Translations under genes and position numbers: made by a program
NCBI GenBank assembly: GCA_023379805.1
Contig: JAMCPI010000012.1
Location: forward strand, 221,777-285,776
Length of the DNA: 64,000 nucleotides
Direction of reading: 5' to 3'
Source of the DNA: Nitrososphaerota archaeon
GTDB lineage: Archaea > Thermoproteota > Nitrososphaeria > Nitrososphaerales > JACPRH01
In this document: positions 24,303 to 31,741 of the stretch, in pieces
Numbering within the stretch: the stretch's first letter is position 1
Layout: every line of letters starts with the position of its first letter
Notes under the pieces: generated by a model
What the model was told of the DNA's origin: nothing
What the model saw: the letters and a program-made list of their open reading frames with translations, nothing else
Databases searched by the model: none

Positions 24303-24998
24303 ATGGTGAGACTAACAGCTCCACAAACATACATGGTCATCACATATCTGCTCGCGCATCAAAGGAGCTCCCAGATCGAGATCTCAAGAGCGGTCGGGGC
24401 ATCGAGAAACCTGGTAAACCACGTAGTCAAGGAGCTGGAGGCCCCAGGAATAGTGGAGCAGAGAGCAAAGGGGCATCTGGAACTCAAAGACCCGCTCAGA
24501 CTGCTAGAAGTCTTGTCAACGGAGCGGCCGCTCTCGAGGCTAGTCGTGAAGGAGATCAGAACTGAGGAATCAGAGGTATCGAAGGTCGAGAGAATGGTGA
24601 GAAACGCGGCGGCAGTTCATAACGGCGCCTATGCGCTGACCGCATTTTCTGCTCTTTCCAAGTACATTGAGTACTACATCACCTATCCGATGGTTCACGT
24701 CTACTCGGATAGGCCGCTCGAACTCTCAGACCATATCACGGCGGGAAGAGGCGATGTGACGGTCCAGATACTTAGGCCCGATTCGGAAGCAATACTGCGG
24801 GACGCAAGACAAGTTAAGGAGTTTAACGTTGTCGAACCAGTGCAGGTTGTGATCGACCTCTTCTGCGGCGGCGGCGCCGGCAGGGACGGCGCCATGAAGC
24901 TGTATGCGGCTGCTGCGGATCTCTCATCCTCGCTAACTGTTAGACCGCGAGGCAGAGACGGCGTTACGTTACGAAGATCTAGTGAAATGACAGGATAG
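24303..24998 (+). CDS. AbiEi-like antitoxin / transcriptional repressor
   Basis: Residues 5-75 form a winged helix (APQTYMVITYLLAHQRSSQIEISRAVG, then NLVNHVVKELEAPGIVEQR). The rest is an alpha/beta domain typical of antitoxins paired with nucleotidyltransferase toxins (ALTAFSALSKYIEYYITYP, VVEPVQVVIDLFCGGG). It lies 8 nt before the nucleotidyltransferase gene. In type IV toxin-antitoxin systems AbiEi neutralises AbiEii without binding it and represses the operon. ATG 24303 is chosen; GTG 24294 is possible. An overlapping out-of-frame reading at 24287-24565 is a shadow. Confidence 0.7.
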   Translation: MVRLTAPQTYMVITYLLAHQRSSQIEISRAVGASRNLVNHVVKELEAPGIVEQRAKGHLELKDPLRLLEVLSTERPLSRLVVKEIRTEESEVSKVERMVRNAAAVHNGAYALTAFSALSKYIEYYITYPMVHVYSDRPLELSDHITAGRGDVTVQILRPDSEAILRDARQVKEFNVVEPVQVVIDLFCGGGAGRDGAMKLYAAAADLSSSLTVRPRGRDGVTLRRSSEMTG

Positions 24999-25006
24999 AA
25001 GAAGAA

Positions 25007-25828
25007 ATGGTAAACAACAAAGCACCGGTAGGCTCGGAGATGGTAGCAGCCTCGTACGCGGAGCTTGTCAGCTTCCTGCGCTACTACCGCCACTTCGGTA
25101 CCCCAATCATAATAGGAGGGTGGGCAGTCTACTTCTACAACCCCTACTACGGCTCAGTTGACATAGACGTAGTCGGGCGGAGCTTCAAGGGCGGCTTTGA
25201 CGGAATTATAGAGGGTTACGAGCGGTCCCACGGCTACGAGATCATCCAGCAAGATCTTATCGGGACAGCTATAACGGCTAGCAAGCCAATCGTATCGAAA
25301 AAGACAGGCGAGAAGATCGGCGACATGGAAATAGATGCCTGCAGCTACGAACGTGCCGGTGCAAGCGAGTTCCACGAAGATGAGTCGAAAAAGCTCCCGT
25401 ATTCGCTGTGCGAAGATGACGGCTGCAAGAAGGAGGTCAGGCTGGAGAAGGACTGTATCTGCTACGTGCCCAGCAAAGCGCTCCTAACTCTATTCAAGGT
25501 GAAAGCTAGGCGAGACAGGTCGTACGATATCAGAACCAAAGGCGCAACAATGAATCCACAGAGGCTTGAGTGGCTGAAAGGCAAGGTGGTCAAGGATGGC
25601 TCTGACATCATCGCGCTGCTAGATCCTGAAGAAAGAGAAGGAGTATCGATACTGTCCGAACAGATAGACTATAGACAGATGAAGGAGCTTGCGTCTAAAT
25701 CTGATCTAACTGAACTAGTGGTCGAAACCCTGCAGGAAGTCCTAAGCGACAGAGAGGCATTAAGAAACTACGGCAGAACTGTAAATACGAAATCCTTGCT
25801 TAAGCAAGTAGCGGATCTCAAAGCCTGA
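25007..25828 (+). CDS. AbiEii-like nucleotidyltransferase toxin
   Basis: 273 residues with the nucleotidyltransferase signature GGWAVYF at 37-43 and the catalytic pair D52-x-D54 (GSVDIDVVG) after the expected spacing. A later conserved Lys region (KALLTLFKVKARRDR) matches the toxin family. AbiEii-type toxins transfer nucleotides onto tRNA or other targets and cause abortive infection in bacteria. The start is 8 nt after the antitoxin stop. Some Cys-containing insertions (EDDGCKKEV, KDCICYV) are atypical. Together with its neighbour it can stabilise the mobile element or act in phage/virus defence. Confidence 0.75.
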   Translation: MVNNKAPVGSEMVAASYAELVSFLRYYRHFGTPIIIGGWAVYFYNPYYGSVDIDVVGRSFKGGFDGIIEGYERSHGYEIIQQDLIGTAITASKPIVSKKTGEKIGDMEIDACSYERAGASEFHEDESKKLPYSLCEDDGCKKEVRLEKDCICYVPSKALLTLFKVKARRDRSYDIRTKGATMNPQRLEWLKGKVVKDGSDIIALLDPEEREGVSILSEQIDYRQMKELASKSDLTELVVETLQEVLSDREALRNYGRTVNTKSLLKQVADLKA

Positions 25829-25857
25829 CTAGAAACTCAATCCTCGCCCACTAAGCT

Positions 25858-25950
25858 AAGCTGTTCAGGACGAGCCCGAAGGCACCTGCTAAGTAACCTA
25901 TGAAGAACTGGTTGGCCCAAGTCCGAAGCGATCTTAATGGGATCACTGCT
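25858..25950 (-). pseudogene. Decayed copy of the 5' end of the VirB6-like gene
   Basis: The plus strand reads CTGTTCAGGACGAGCCCGAA and, further on, GAAGAACTGGTTGGCCCAAG. The genuine gene at about 22620-22720 has CTGTTCAGGATTAGCTCGAA and GAAGAACTGGTTAGCCCAG. The order and orientation are the same, with a deletion of about 25 nt between the blocks and scattered substitutions. It is not translatable. It marks a duplication that flanks the TnpB-AbiE segment. Confidence 0.65.
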
Positions 25951-25984
25951 GGGAAAAGTGGCTATTCTACCGAGTTGCGCTTGC

Positions 25985-26218
25985 CTATGTGAATTCAACG
26001 GTCTCGCCGTCAGCCAAATGGATGTCGTACTTCTCTACGAGACTTTTTGCATATGCGTTGTAGTTGTCGATGTCTGTTTGGCTTCCGAGGTTCCGCGCCT
26101 TATCCCATAGTCTCCATAGATGCATCCACTCCTCGACTGAGACCTTGAGCCTCAGGCCTTGGCTCCCAAGTCTCAGGGTTGGTCGCCCCTGTATTTCTGA
26201 CTCGATATTGTTCTCCAA
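25985..26218 (-). CDS. Hypothetical protein, 77 aa
   Basis: A small charged protein with two helices (VSVEEWMHLWRLWDKARN, TDIDNYNAYAKSLVEKYD) and no cysteine, signal or membrane segment. No recognised family. It is divergent to the AbrB-like gene at 26299 with an 80-nt gap. Confidence 0.4.
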   Translation of the reverse strand: MENNIESEIQGRPTLRLGSQGLRLKVSVEEWMHLWRLWDKARNLGSQTDIDNYNAYAKSLVEKYDIHLADGETVEFT

Positions 26219-26298
26219 GGCCCGATCCTCATCTGTAGAAACGGCTGCAGTATTTATTGTTAGTGTATCATTATGGTTAATCTTAGCAGTCTACCTGT

Positions 26299-26640
26299 AT
26301 GGTAATCGAATACGGTTATACAATCGGCGTTACTAAACCGTTGCTCAGGTCAGTCAAGCATGCGGGAAGGAAGGGATCCGGGATAGCAAGGAAAGGTATC
26401 GGCACCGTCATAGGGCGGAAGACCGCCAGTGGTGGAAGGACCTACACAAGAGCATGGATATACGTGCCTACAGAGGTTTTCAGGGACACCAGCTTTCCCC
26501 TAGACATCGGTGATCCCTGCTGGGTAGAGATTGACACCGAACAGAAGCGGCTCATAGTCTCCCCTATCCCAGTGGATGAGGCTGAGCGTGAAGGATGGGT
26601 CAAAAGGCAGAGAGCAACAGCAGATCACTCACCTGAGTAA
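26299..26640 (+). CDS. Putative AbrB/MazE-like small DNA-binding protein
   Basis: 113 residues. The central part (RAWIYVPTEVFRDTSFPLDIGDPCWVEID, then KRLIVSPI) follows the AbrB/MazE swapped-hairpin pattern: strand-IP-strand, a short loop with GD, then a terminal strand ending in a proline-hydrophobic motif. The N-terminal 45 residues are basic (KHAGRKGSGIARKGIG). It may be an orphan antitoxin-like regulator; no toxin lies beside it. The following 26641-26822 shows no gene. Confidence 0.4.
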   Translation: MVIEYGYTIGVTKPLLRSVKHAGRKGSGIARKGIGTVIGRKTASGGRTYTRAWIYVPTEVFRDTSFPLDIGDPCWVEIDTEQKRLIVSPIPVDEAEREGWVKRQRATADHSPE

Positions 26641-26822
26641 TCGACTGATTGATACAGCGGGCTCTTTGATTGATTTTTTATTTCTGATTTGAATGAATAA
26701 CGGTTTGCATTTGCGAGTATGCGCGAGATATAGACTGCCTTCTGGAAACCTTGAAGCCGCCGGGATTCATATCGTTTTTGGTTCTCGATTTGGGCTGAAT
26801 CCTGGGCAGTTCCATCTGTCTA

Positions 26823-28244
26823 TTAATCGGTACAGCAGCTCATCTTAGATATGTCTTTTCTGAATGATTGGGCCACCAGTTTGATGGATTCAGCCATTGT
26901 TGGGAAGATGTGGACCGTGTCGATTATGTAGTCGATAGTGAGTTTGAGATTCACCGCTAGGACTGCTTCGTGGATGATGTCGGCGGCTAGTGCGGACAGG
27001 ATGTGGACTCCGAGTATGCGGCCTGTCTCGTTGTCGATGACCATCTTCACCAAGCCGCGGGTATCGCCTGTAATCTGAGCCTTTGGTACTAGGGACATGT
27101 CAAGCACGCTGCAGTTGCACTGGTATCCTTTTGCCACTGCTTCAGCATCCGTTAAACCGACGCTGGCGACTTGAGGCATCGTGAATATCGCGTGAGGAAT
27201 GGCGGAGAAATCCATCGTCCTCTTGGTGTTTGATGTTGCTAGAGCGTTTTCAGCCGCTATCGAGCCTTCCTTGGCTGCAACCGTCTCAAGCATCGGCTTC
27301 CCCAGAACATCTCCTGCGGCCCAGATGTGCGGCGCCGTAGTCTTCATTTCATCATCCACAAGTATCGCTCCTTCCTCGCTCAACTTGACGCCTGTCCTCT
27401 CCAATCCTAAGCCGAATGTGTTCGGGGTTCTTCCAGTGGCCATCAAAACCTGTTCCCCTTCGAACTCTTTTTCTCCCCGTCCTTCCACACCGGCAGTAAT
27501 CACTTTAGATCCGTGTCGGTTCTCGATCTTCTTGACCGATACACCTGTATGTATTATGATGCCTTCTTCCTCAAGATATGTTCGCAGTGCGTCGGATATC
27601 TCTGGTTCCTCTTCAGGTACTATCCTCGAGCTCCTCTGAAGCAGCGTAACCTCGGTTCCTAGATGGGCGTATATCTGAGCGAACTCCAAAGCAAGCGCCC
27701 TTCCCCCCACAATCAGCATAGTTTCGGGAAGATCTTTGAGACTGAGCGCTTCAACATTGGTGAGGTAGTCCCCCTGGTCGATTCCCTCGATTTTGGGTAT
27801 GCTTGGTGTTGATCCGGTTGCAATGAGGAACTTCTTACCCGTAATTACTTGGCTGTTAACTTTCACTTGGTTCTTTGAGATGAATTGGGCTAAGCCCTTG
27901 ATGAATTTGGTGTTGGGGAGGCTTTCAACTACGTTCGAGTATTTTGCTGTTCTTAGATTGAGGACGATGTCATCCTTCTGCTTCACAATTGATTCGAGAT
28001 CTACTGCCCCGGATTTGACCTCTACTCCCTTGTAGTCGTGGCCATTATAGTAGTAGGTTTCTCCGACCGTCAGCAGGCGTTTGCTGGGTACACAACCAAC
28101 ATTGACGCAGGTTCCGCCTATGGTTCCACGCTCGATCATCGCCACTTTTTTTGCATCGAACTCAGAGGCTTTGATGGCGGCAGCAAATGCGGCTGATCCG
28201 CTGCCGATTATCACAAAGTCGAACTCTTCCATATAATCAATCAC
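26823..28244 (-). CDS. merA: Mercuric reductase
   Basis: FAD/NAD(P)-dependent pyridine-nucleotide disulfide oxidoreductase: FAD motif VIIGSGSAAFAA at about 11-22, redox-active C46/C51 in GTCVNVGCVPSKRL, NAD-binding MLIVGGRALALEFAQIYAHL and an ATGRTPN motif. The C-terminus ends with a vicinal Cys pair (MSCCTD), the feature of MerA that hands Hg(II) to the active site, which separates it from lipoamide dehydrogenase. The N-terminal metal-binding domain of many bacterial MerA proteins is absent. Its ATG overlaps the stop of the MerT-MerP gene (ATGA). It reduces Hg(II) to Hg(0) with NAD(P)H in the cytoplasm. Confidence 0.9.
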   Translation of the reverse strand: MIDYMEEFDFVIIGSGSAAFAAAIKASEFDAKKVAMIERGTIGGTCVNVGCVPSKRLLTVGETYYYNGHDYKGVEVKSGAVDLESIVKQKDDIVLNLRTAKYSNVVESLPNTKFIKGLAQFISKNQVKVNSQVITGKKFLIATGSTPSIPKIEGIDQGDYLTNVEALSLKDLPETMLIVGGRALALEFAQIYAHLGTEVTLLQRSSRIVPEEEPEISDALRTYLEEEGIIIHTGVSVKKIENRHGSKVITAGVEGRGEKEFEGEQVLMATGRTPNTFGLGLERTGVKLSEEGAILVDDEMKTTAPHIWAAGDVLGKPMLETVAAKEGSIAAENALATSNTKRTMDFSAIPHAIFTMPQVASVGLTDAEAVAKGYQCNCSVLDMSLVPKAQITGDTRGLVKMVIDNETGRILGVHILSALAADIIHEAVLAVNLKLTIDYIIDTVHIFPTMAESIKLVAQSFRKDISKMSCCTD

Positions 28245-28999
28245 CTTACCCTGTCCTGCAGTATCTCTGCAGTGTAACCCAGTTGGGTTATTGTTTCGGA
28301 GATTTCTTCAGTTGTTATCCGCGTAGAGTTGTAGATGACTGTGCCTTTTCCTTCTGAATAGGTCACATTCGCTTTCACTACCCCGAGTTTCTCTTCGAGG
28401 GCGTATTCGATGGCGGATGCGCATCCTTCACATGTCATCCCGCAAACCTTCAGAGTAACTTCATGCAGGCCCGCAAGCGTAGTGATGTCTGCTTCCTGAT
28501 ACGAAGCTGACGATGACGATGATAGGTTGCTGTAAACTGTCTGTGACAGACCGGGCAGGATGAAAAAGTATGTTGTGGTGAAGAATACGGCGAATACAGT
28601 GGTTGTTATCAGAAGGAATCGTGCATCCTTTCTCATTGTGGTGAGGTTAAACTGGCCGTGTTTCCGTTTCAGATGCAGATAGATTGAGAGGAGAAGGAAG
28701 GCTGTTCCCAGTGATAGGAAGTACGGCCTGTACTGCGTGAAGCTCAATGCGGCTGTGATGCTGCCTACCCCCGCTAGAACAAAGATAACAACCAAGATGA
28801 GGGGTATGATGCAGCAGGCAGATGCGATTATTCCAGATGTGACGCCGATCTTGAATCCTTTCCAACGTGATTGTTGTTCAGTGCCGGATTTATCAGACGC
28901 CTCATTTCCATTTTGAACATCCGGCTCCTCCTGAGTCTTCGGAGGGCAGCAGCTGCCGGTTTCGGATTCCTTTCTTCCTTTTTTCTGCTGTTCGCTCAT
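28241..28999 (-). CDS. MerT-MerP fusion, mercury transporter with C-terminal HMA domain
   Basis: After a cytosolic Cys-containing tail (GSCCPPK), the first membrane segment carries the MerT vicinal pair before proline (IIASACCIIPLILV). Two further membrane segments follow (YFLSLGTAFLLLSIYLHLK, FLLITTTVFAVFFTTTYFFI). The last 70 residues are a heavy-metal-associated domain with CGMTCEGCASAIEYAL, equivalent to MerP. Bacterial MerT and MerP are usually separate. I start at ATG 28999, which overlaps the ArsR stop (ATGA), rather than 18 nt earlier. It brings Hg(II) across the membrane to MerA. Confidence 0.85.
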   Translation of the reverse strand: MSEQQKKGRKESETGSCCPPKTQEEPDVQNGNEASDKSGTEQQSRWKGFKIGVTSGIIASACCIIPLILVVIFVLAGVGSITAALSFTQYRPYFLSLGTAFLLLSIYLHLKRKHGQFNLTTMRKDARFLLITTTVFAVFFTTTYFFILPGLSQTVYSNLSSSSSASYQEADITTLAGLHEVTLKVCGMTCEGCASAIEYALEEKLGVVKANVTYSEGKGTVIYNSTRITTEEISETITQLGYTAEILQDRVR

Positions 29000-29325
29000 C
29001 TTTTCAGTGCCTCGCACTCAAGCAGATTGGTTGCGTAGCTGTTCAGGTGCTGATCAACAATCTTCAGCAGTGGCGCTACTGTCTCATCATTCAGGGAGTA
29101 TACCTTGTTTTTGCCTTTTCTTTTACTCTTTACAAAGCCGCAGAAGGACAGGCATGCCAGGTGGTGTGACACCATTGACTGCTCAAAGCCTAGTTCTTTG
29201 CTTATCTCGCCGCTGTTTTTCGGGCCTTTCTGCAGCAGGTTGATGATCTCAATCCGAGCAGCGCTGGACAGGGCCTTGAAGAATAATGCATAGGGTTTCG
29301 CAACTTCACATGACAGTTCTGTCAT
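28996..29325 (-). CDS. ArsR/SmtB-family mercury-operon repressor
   Basis: 109 residues with the ArsR winged helix (FKALSSAARIEIINLLQKG, GEISKELGFEQSMVSHHLACL, GFVKSKRKGKNKVYSLND). Cysteines at positions 6, about 58 and 62, and near the C-terminus (LLECEAL) could sense Hg(II). It is the first gene of the mer operon, and its ATG lies at the centre of a long palindrome, so it very probably represses itself and releases on mercury. Confidence 0.85.
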   Translation of the reverse strand: MTELSCEVAKPYALFFKALSSAARIEIINLLQKGPKNSGEISKELGFEQSMVSHHLACLSFCGFVKSKRKGKNKVYSLNDETVAPLLKIVDQHLNSYATNLLECEALKR

Positions 29326-29357
29326 ATGACAGAGTTGTCATATTTGAGTATTTATAG
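29310..29357 (-). promoter_or_regulatory. Leaderless mer promoter with operator centred on the start codon
   Basis: A 32-bp near-perfect palindrome (29310-29341) is built from two nested repeats of TGACA...TGTCA around TCATATGA. Its centre is the ATG of the ArsR gene. On the minus strand CTATAAATA at 29349-29357 is centred about 28 nt upstream of that ATG, so transcription should start at or next to the first codon. Repressor binding would cover the transcription start. Confidence 0.75.
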
Positions 29358-29563
29358 ATTGTGGGAATAATGTCCCCTTCATCAACAGATGGTTGCGAGT
29401 AATGGATGAACGTGCACTGTCTGAAGAGAATATAGAATCCAGAACTACATTAACGTAGAGCAAAAAATATCTTATGATTAGACTTTAGAACACTATACAC
29501 AGATAGTATAAGATTGATGTTTATTTAGGATAAATACTGGAGGGAATGCCGAGTTACGGCGAC

Positions 29564-31741
29564 CTAGGGGATTGGTGGGATTACGCCCATCAATCCGCTC
29601 ATGAGGCTCTGCACAATCGCGGTGGTCAAGGATATGCTTACGACTGCGATGGCTACGTTCACCGCTATCCTCAACGAGTTTTTCGCGGTCAGGTCGATAG
29701 CCCTGCTGGCGATTAGCGCCATGCTCATGGATGCCGTGACGATCATCAGGTTGGTCAGATCAGTAAGTGCTTTCGGCACCGTAGCTATCTGAGATAGGAT
29801 CCCTACCTCAGCTCCAGGAGCTATCGTATTGGAGAAGGTTGTCATCAGACTAATCATGAAGGCCACGGACAGCGAGAGCCCTACCGGCGTAATGTAGGTG
29901 AGCATCTCATACAGCCTCATCATGGACCTTGTCTCACTCTTCACCCGGTTCACATGGCTCACAAAGCTGGTCAGCGACTCCAGAGCGGATGCTGTTCCAC
30001 CACCTGACTCCACTATCTCGCCGAGGAGGAAGAATACTACTCTTGAGAGCCAAGAATGCATCTTAACTAGTTCTACTTCGCCAAGCCTCAGGCCCATGCT
30101 CACCTGCCTCGCAATATTTCTGAGCAGATTATCGAATACAGCGTTGTAATGGTTCTCTTCAGCAATCTTCAAAATAGCCTTGTTTACGTCGTAACCCATC
30201 TTCTTGTACTCAGTCACATCCCTCAGGAATTGGGGTAGAGCCTTCTCCACCATCCCAATCTCCCTCCTCTGAGCCACCACCGAGGAACCGTAGAACACTG
30301 TGGAAGCTATCAAACCCGAGGCGAGGGAAAGCCAGAGAGGCAAAGAGAAGGTGGTTGATATGAAGAAAACTGCTCCACCCACCAAACTACTCAGGAGTGT
30401 ATGCCCGTGGATCTCGTCGTAAGTCTTGGGCTGCATGCTGCTGACAACCATGAATACAAACACCGTTAGAAGCGGTATCACCAGCGCTATGATCAGCCCC
30501 ATCAAAGACACGGTCTGGGCTGGAAAGATGAATGCCGCCGTAAGGACCAGAATGGGAAGAATGAAGAAGAGGCTGACCATCACCTCACCAATATCGCCCG
30601 CAGTACTAGCATATCTCTGCCAACGGAAACGCATGTCAAGCAGGAAGTCGCTGGCCTTAGCCTCAAGGTAACCAGCCATATCGCCTCCGGAGCGCCATTC
30701 GCTCGTGTATCCCAGCAGGAGGGTGCGCATCTTCTCGTTTGGATGTGTTCTCCCAGCCTCCTCGAGAGATTCCACCTGGCTTTTGAAGAAGAACTCTGAA
30801 TTCCTCTTCACCATCAACGCCTCCCTCTCAATGTGCCTGAAGATGCTGCGCCCCACAATACTCTCCAAGCTGTTGTATAGAGATAGGCCGACGCTCTGCA
30901 TTATCGAAGCGTAGGTGGTGAAGAACGGAATCTCATCCTCAGCACCACGCCTCCTGTCACCAACAAGGCTTAGCAGCCTCAGCCTCGGGAAAAGCAGGAG
31001 AACAACCGGAACTGCAGCAACCAGTATCAGAGCTGGGTGAACCAAGATAGCAAGGATGATTGCAGACGGTATCGATAAGATCAGAGCAATTAACGTGTAG
31101 AACAGAAAGCGGCTTGAAAGCGCGTAGGGGCTTACGGTCAAGCCTGACCGGATAACATCTTGGGAAAGGCTCTGGCTCAAAAACTTAGCGAAACGTGAAA
31201 GCATAGGACTCTTAGATACTGTTCTCAAGGCGAAACCGCGGCTCACCGGCTTCACAACCATCGTAGTCGTCGTAGTCGTGGTTGACGCTTCAGAAAGCTG
31301 TGCTGAAGCAATTCTACGCCGAGCTTTGACTAGGAATACAGTAAGCACTATAGTTAGACTGATAATCACTACGATTATCGCAAGTCCCATAGTTCTCGTT
31401 ACGACCTGCTCAAGCATGAATCTGAAGACCAGCATGTATCCGAGATAGGCGCAGAACCAAAGCAGAATCATCACTACAAAGTAGAGCAGCCTCTTGTCAC
31501 TCTTTCGAAGCCTAGGGCCTCTCACCTCAAGGATCCGGGGCTTCTTCCAGTGCTGCAACACGTAGCTGATTGAGGCAAGCACGCCTCCTACACCTAACCC
31601 GATGAGAACTGCTCCTGAGAACTGCACATAGACTTGATCGGTCTGCCCAGCATATGCTGAGAGGAGCATGTAGCCGATGAGGCTCCATATGCTCATCAGC
31701 AGCGTGTTGATGAGATGAGGGACTCTGGCGTCAATTTTCAA
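29564..31741 (-). CDS. TadC/FlaJ-like secretion platform protein, double length
   Basis: About 725 residues, roughly twice the FlaJ/TadC size, with the T2SF-type domain apparently duplicated: two cytoplasmic helical blocks (DEIPFFTTYASIMQSVGLSLYNS and ALPQFLRDVTEYKKMGYDVNKAI), each followed by paired membrane segments (VMVSLFFILPILVLTAAFIF; MLTYITPVGLSLSVAFMISL). This is the form seen with archaeal type IV pilus operons. I prefer the TTG at 31741, overlapping the ATPase stop, to the 31768 start, which is 27 nt inside the ATPase gene. It is the membrane platform turned by the ATPase. Confidence 0.75.
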   Translation of the reverse strand: MKIDARVPHLINTLLMSIWSLIGYMLLSAYAGQTDQVYVQFSGAVLIGLGVGGVLASISYVLQHWKKPRILEVRGPRLRKSDKRLLYFVVMILLWFCAYLGYMLVFRFMLEQVVTRTMGLAIIVVIISLTIVLTVFLVKARRRIASAQLSEASTTTTTTTMVVKPVSRGFALRTVSKSPMLSRFAKFLSQSLSQDVIRSGLTVSPYALSSRFLFYTLIALILSIPSAIILAILVHPALILVAAVPVVLLLFPRLRLLSLVGDRRRGAEDEIPFFTTYASIMQSVGLSLYNSLESIVGRSIFRHIEREALMVKRNSEFFFKSQVESLEEAGRTHPNEKMRTLLLGYTSEWRSGGDMAGYLEAKASDFLLDMRFRWQRYASTAGDIGEVMVSLFFILPILVLTAAFIFPAQTVSLMGLIIALVIPLLTVFVFMVVSSMQPKTYDEIHGHTLLSSLVGGAVFFISTTFSLPLWLSLASGLIASTVFYGSSVVAQRREIGMVEKALPQFLRDVTEYKKMGYDVNKAILKIAEENHYNAVFDNLLRNIARQVSMGLRLGEVELVKMHSWLSRVVFFLLGEIVESGGGTASALESLTSFVSHVNRVKSETRSMMRLYEMLTYITPVGLSLSVAFMISLMTTFSNTIAPGAEVGILSQIATVPKALTDLTNLMIVTASMSMALIASRAIDLTAKNSLRIAVNVAIAVVSISLTTAIVQSLMSGLMGVIPPIP

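Noticed and set aside
29400-29460. Short plus-strand ORF starting at ATGGATGAACG
   Set aside because: Only 18 codons, no ribosome site and no conserved feature.
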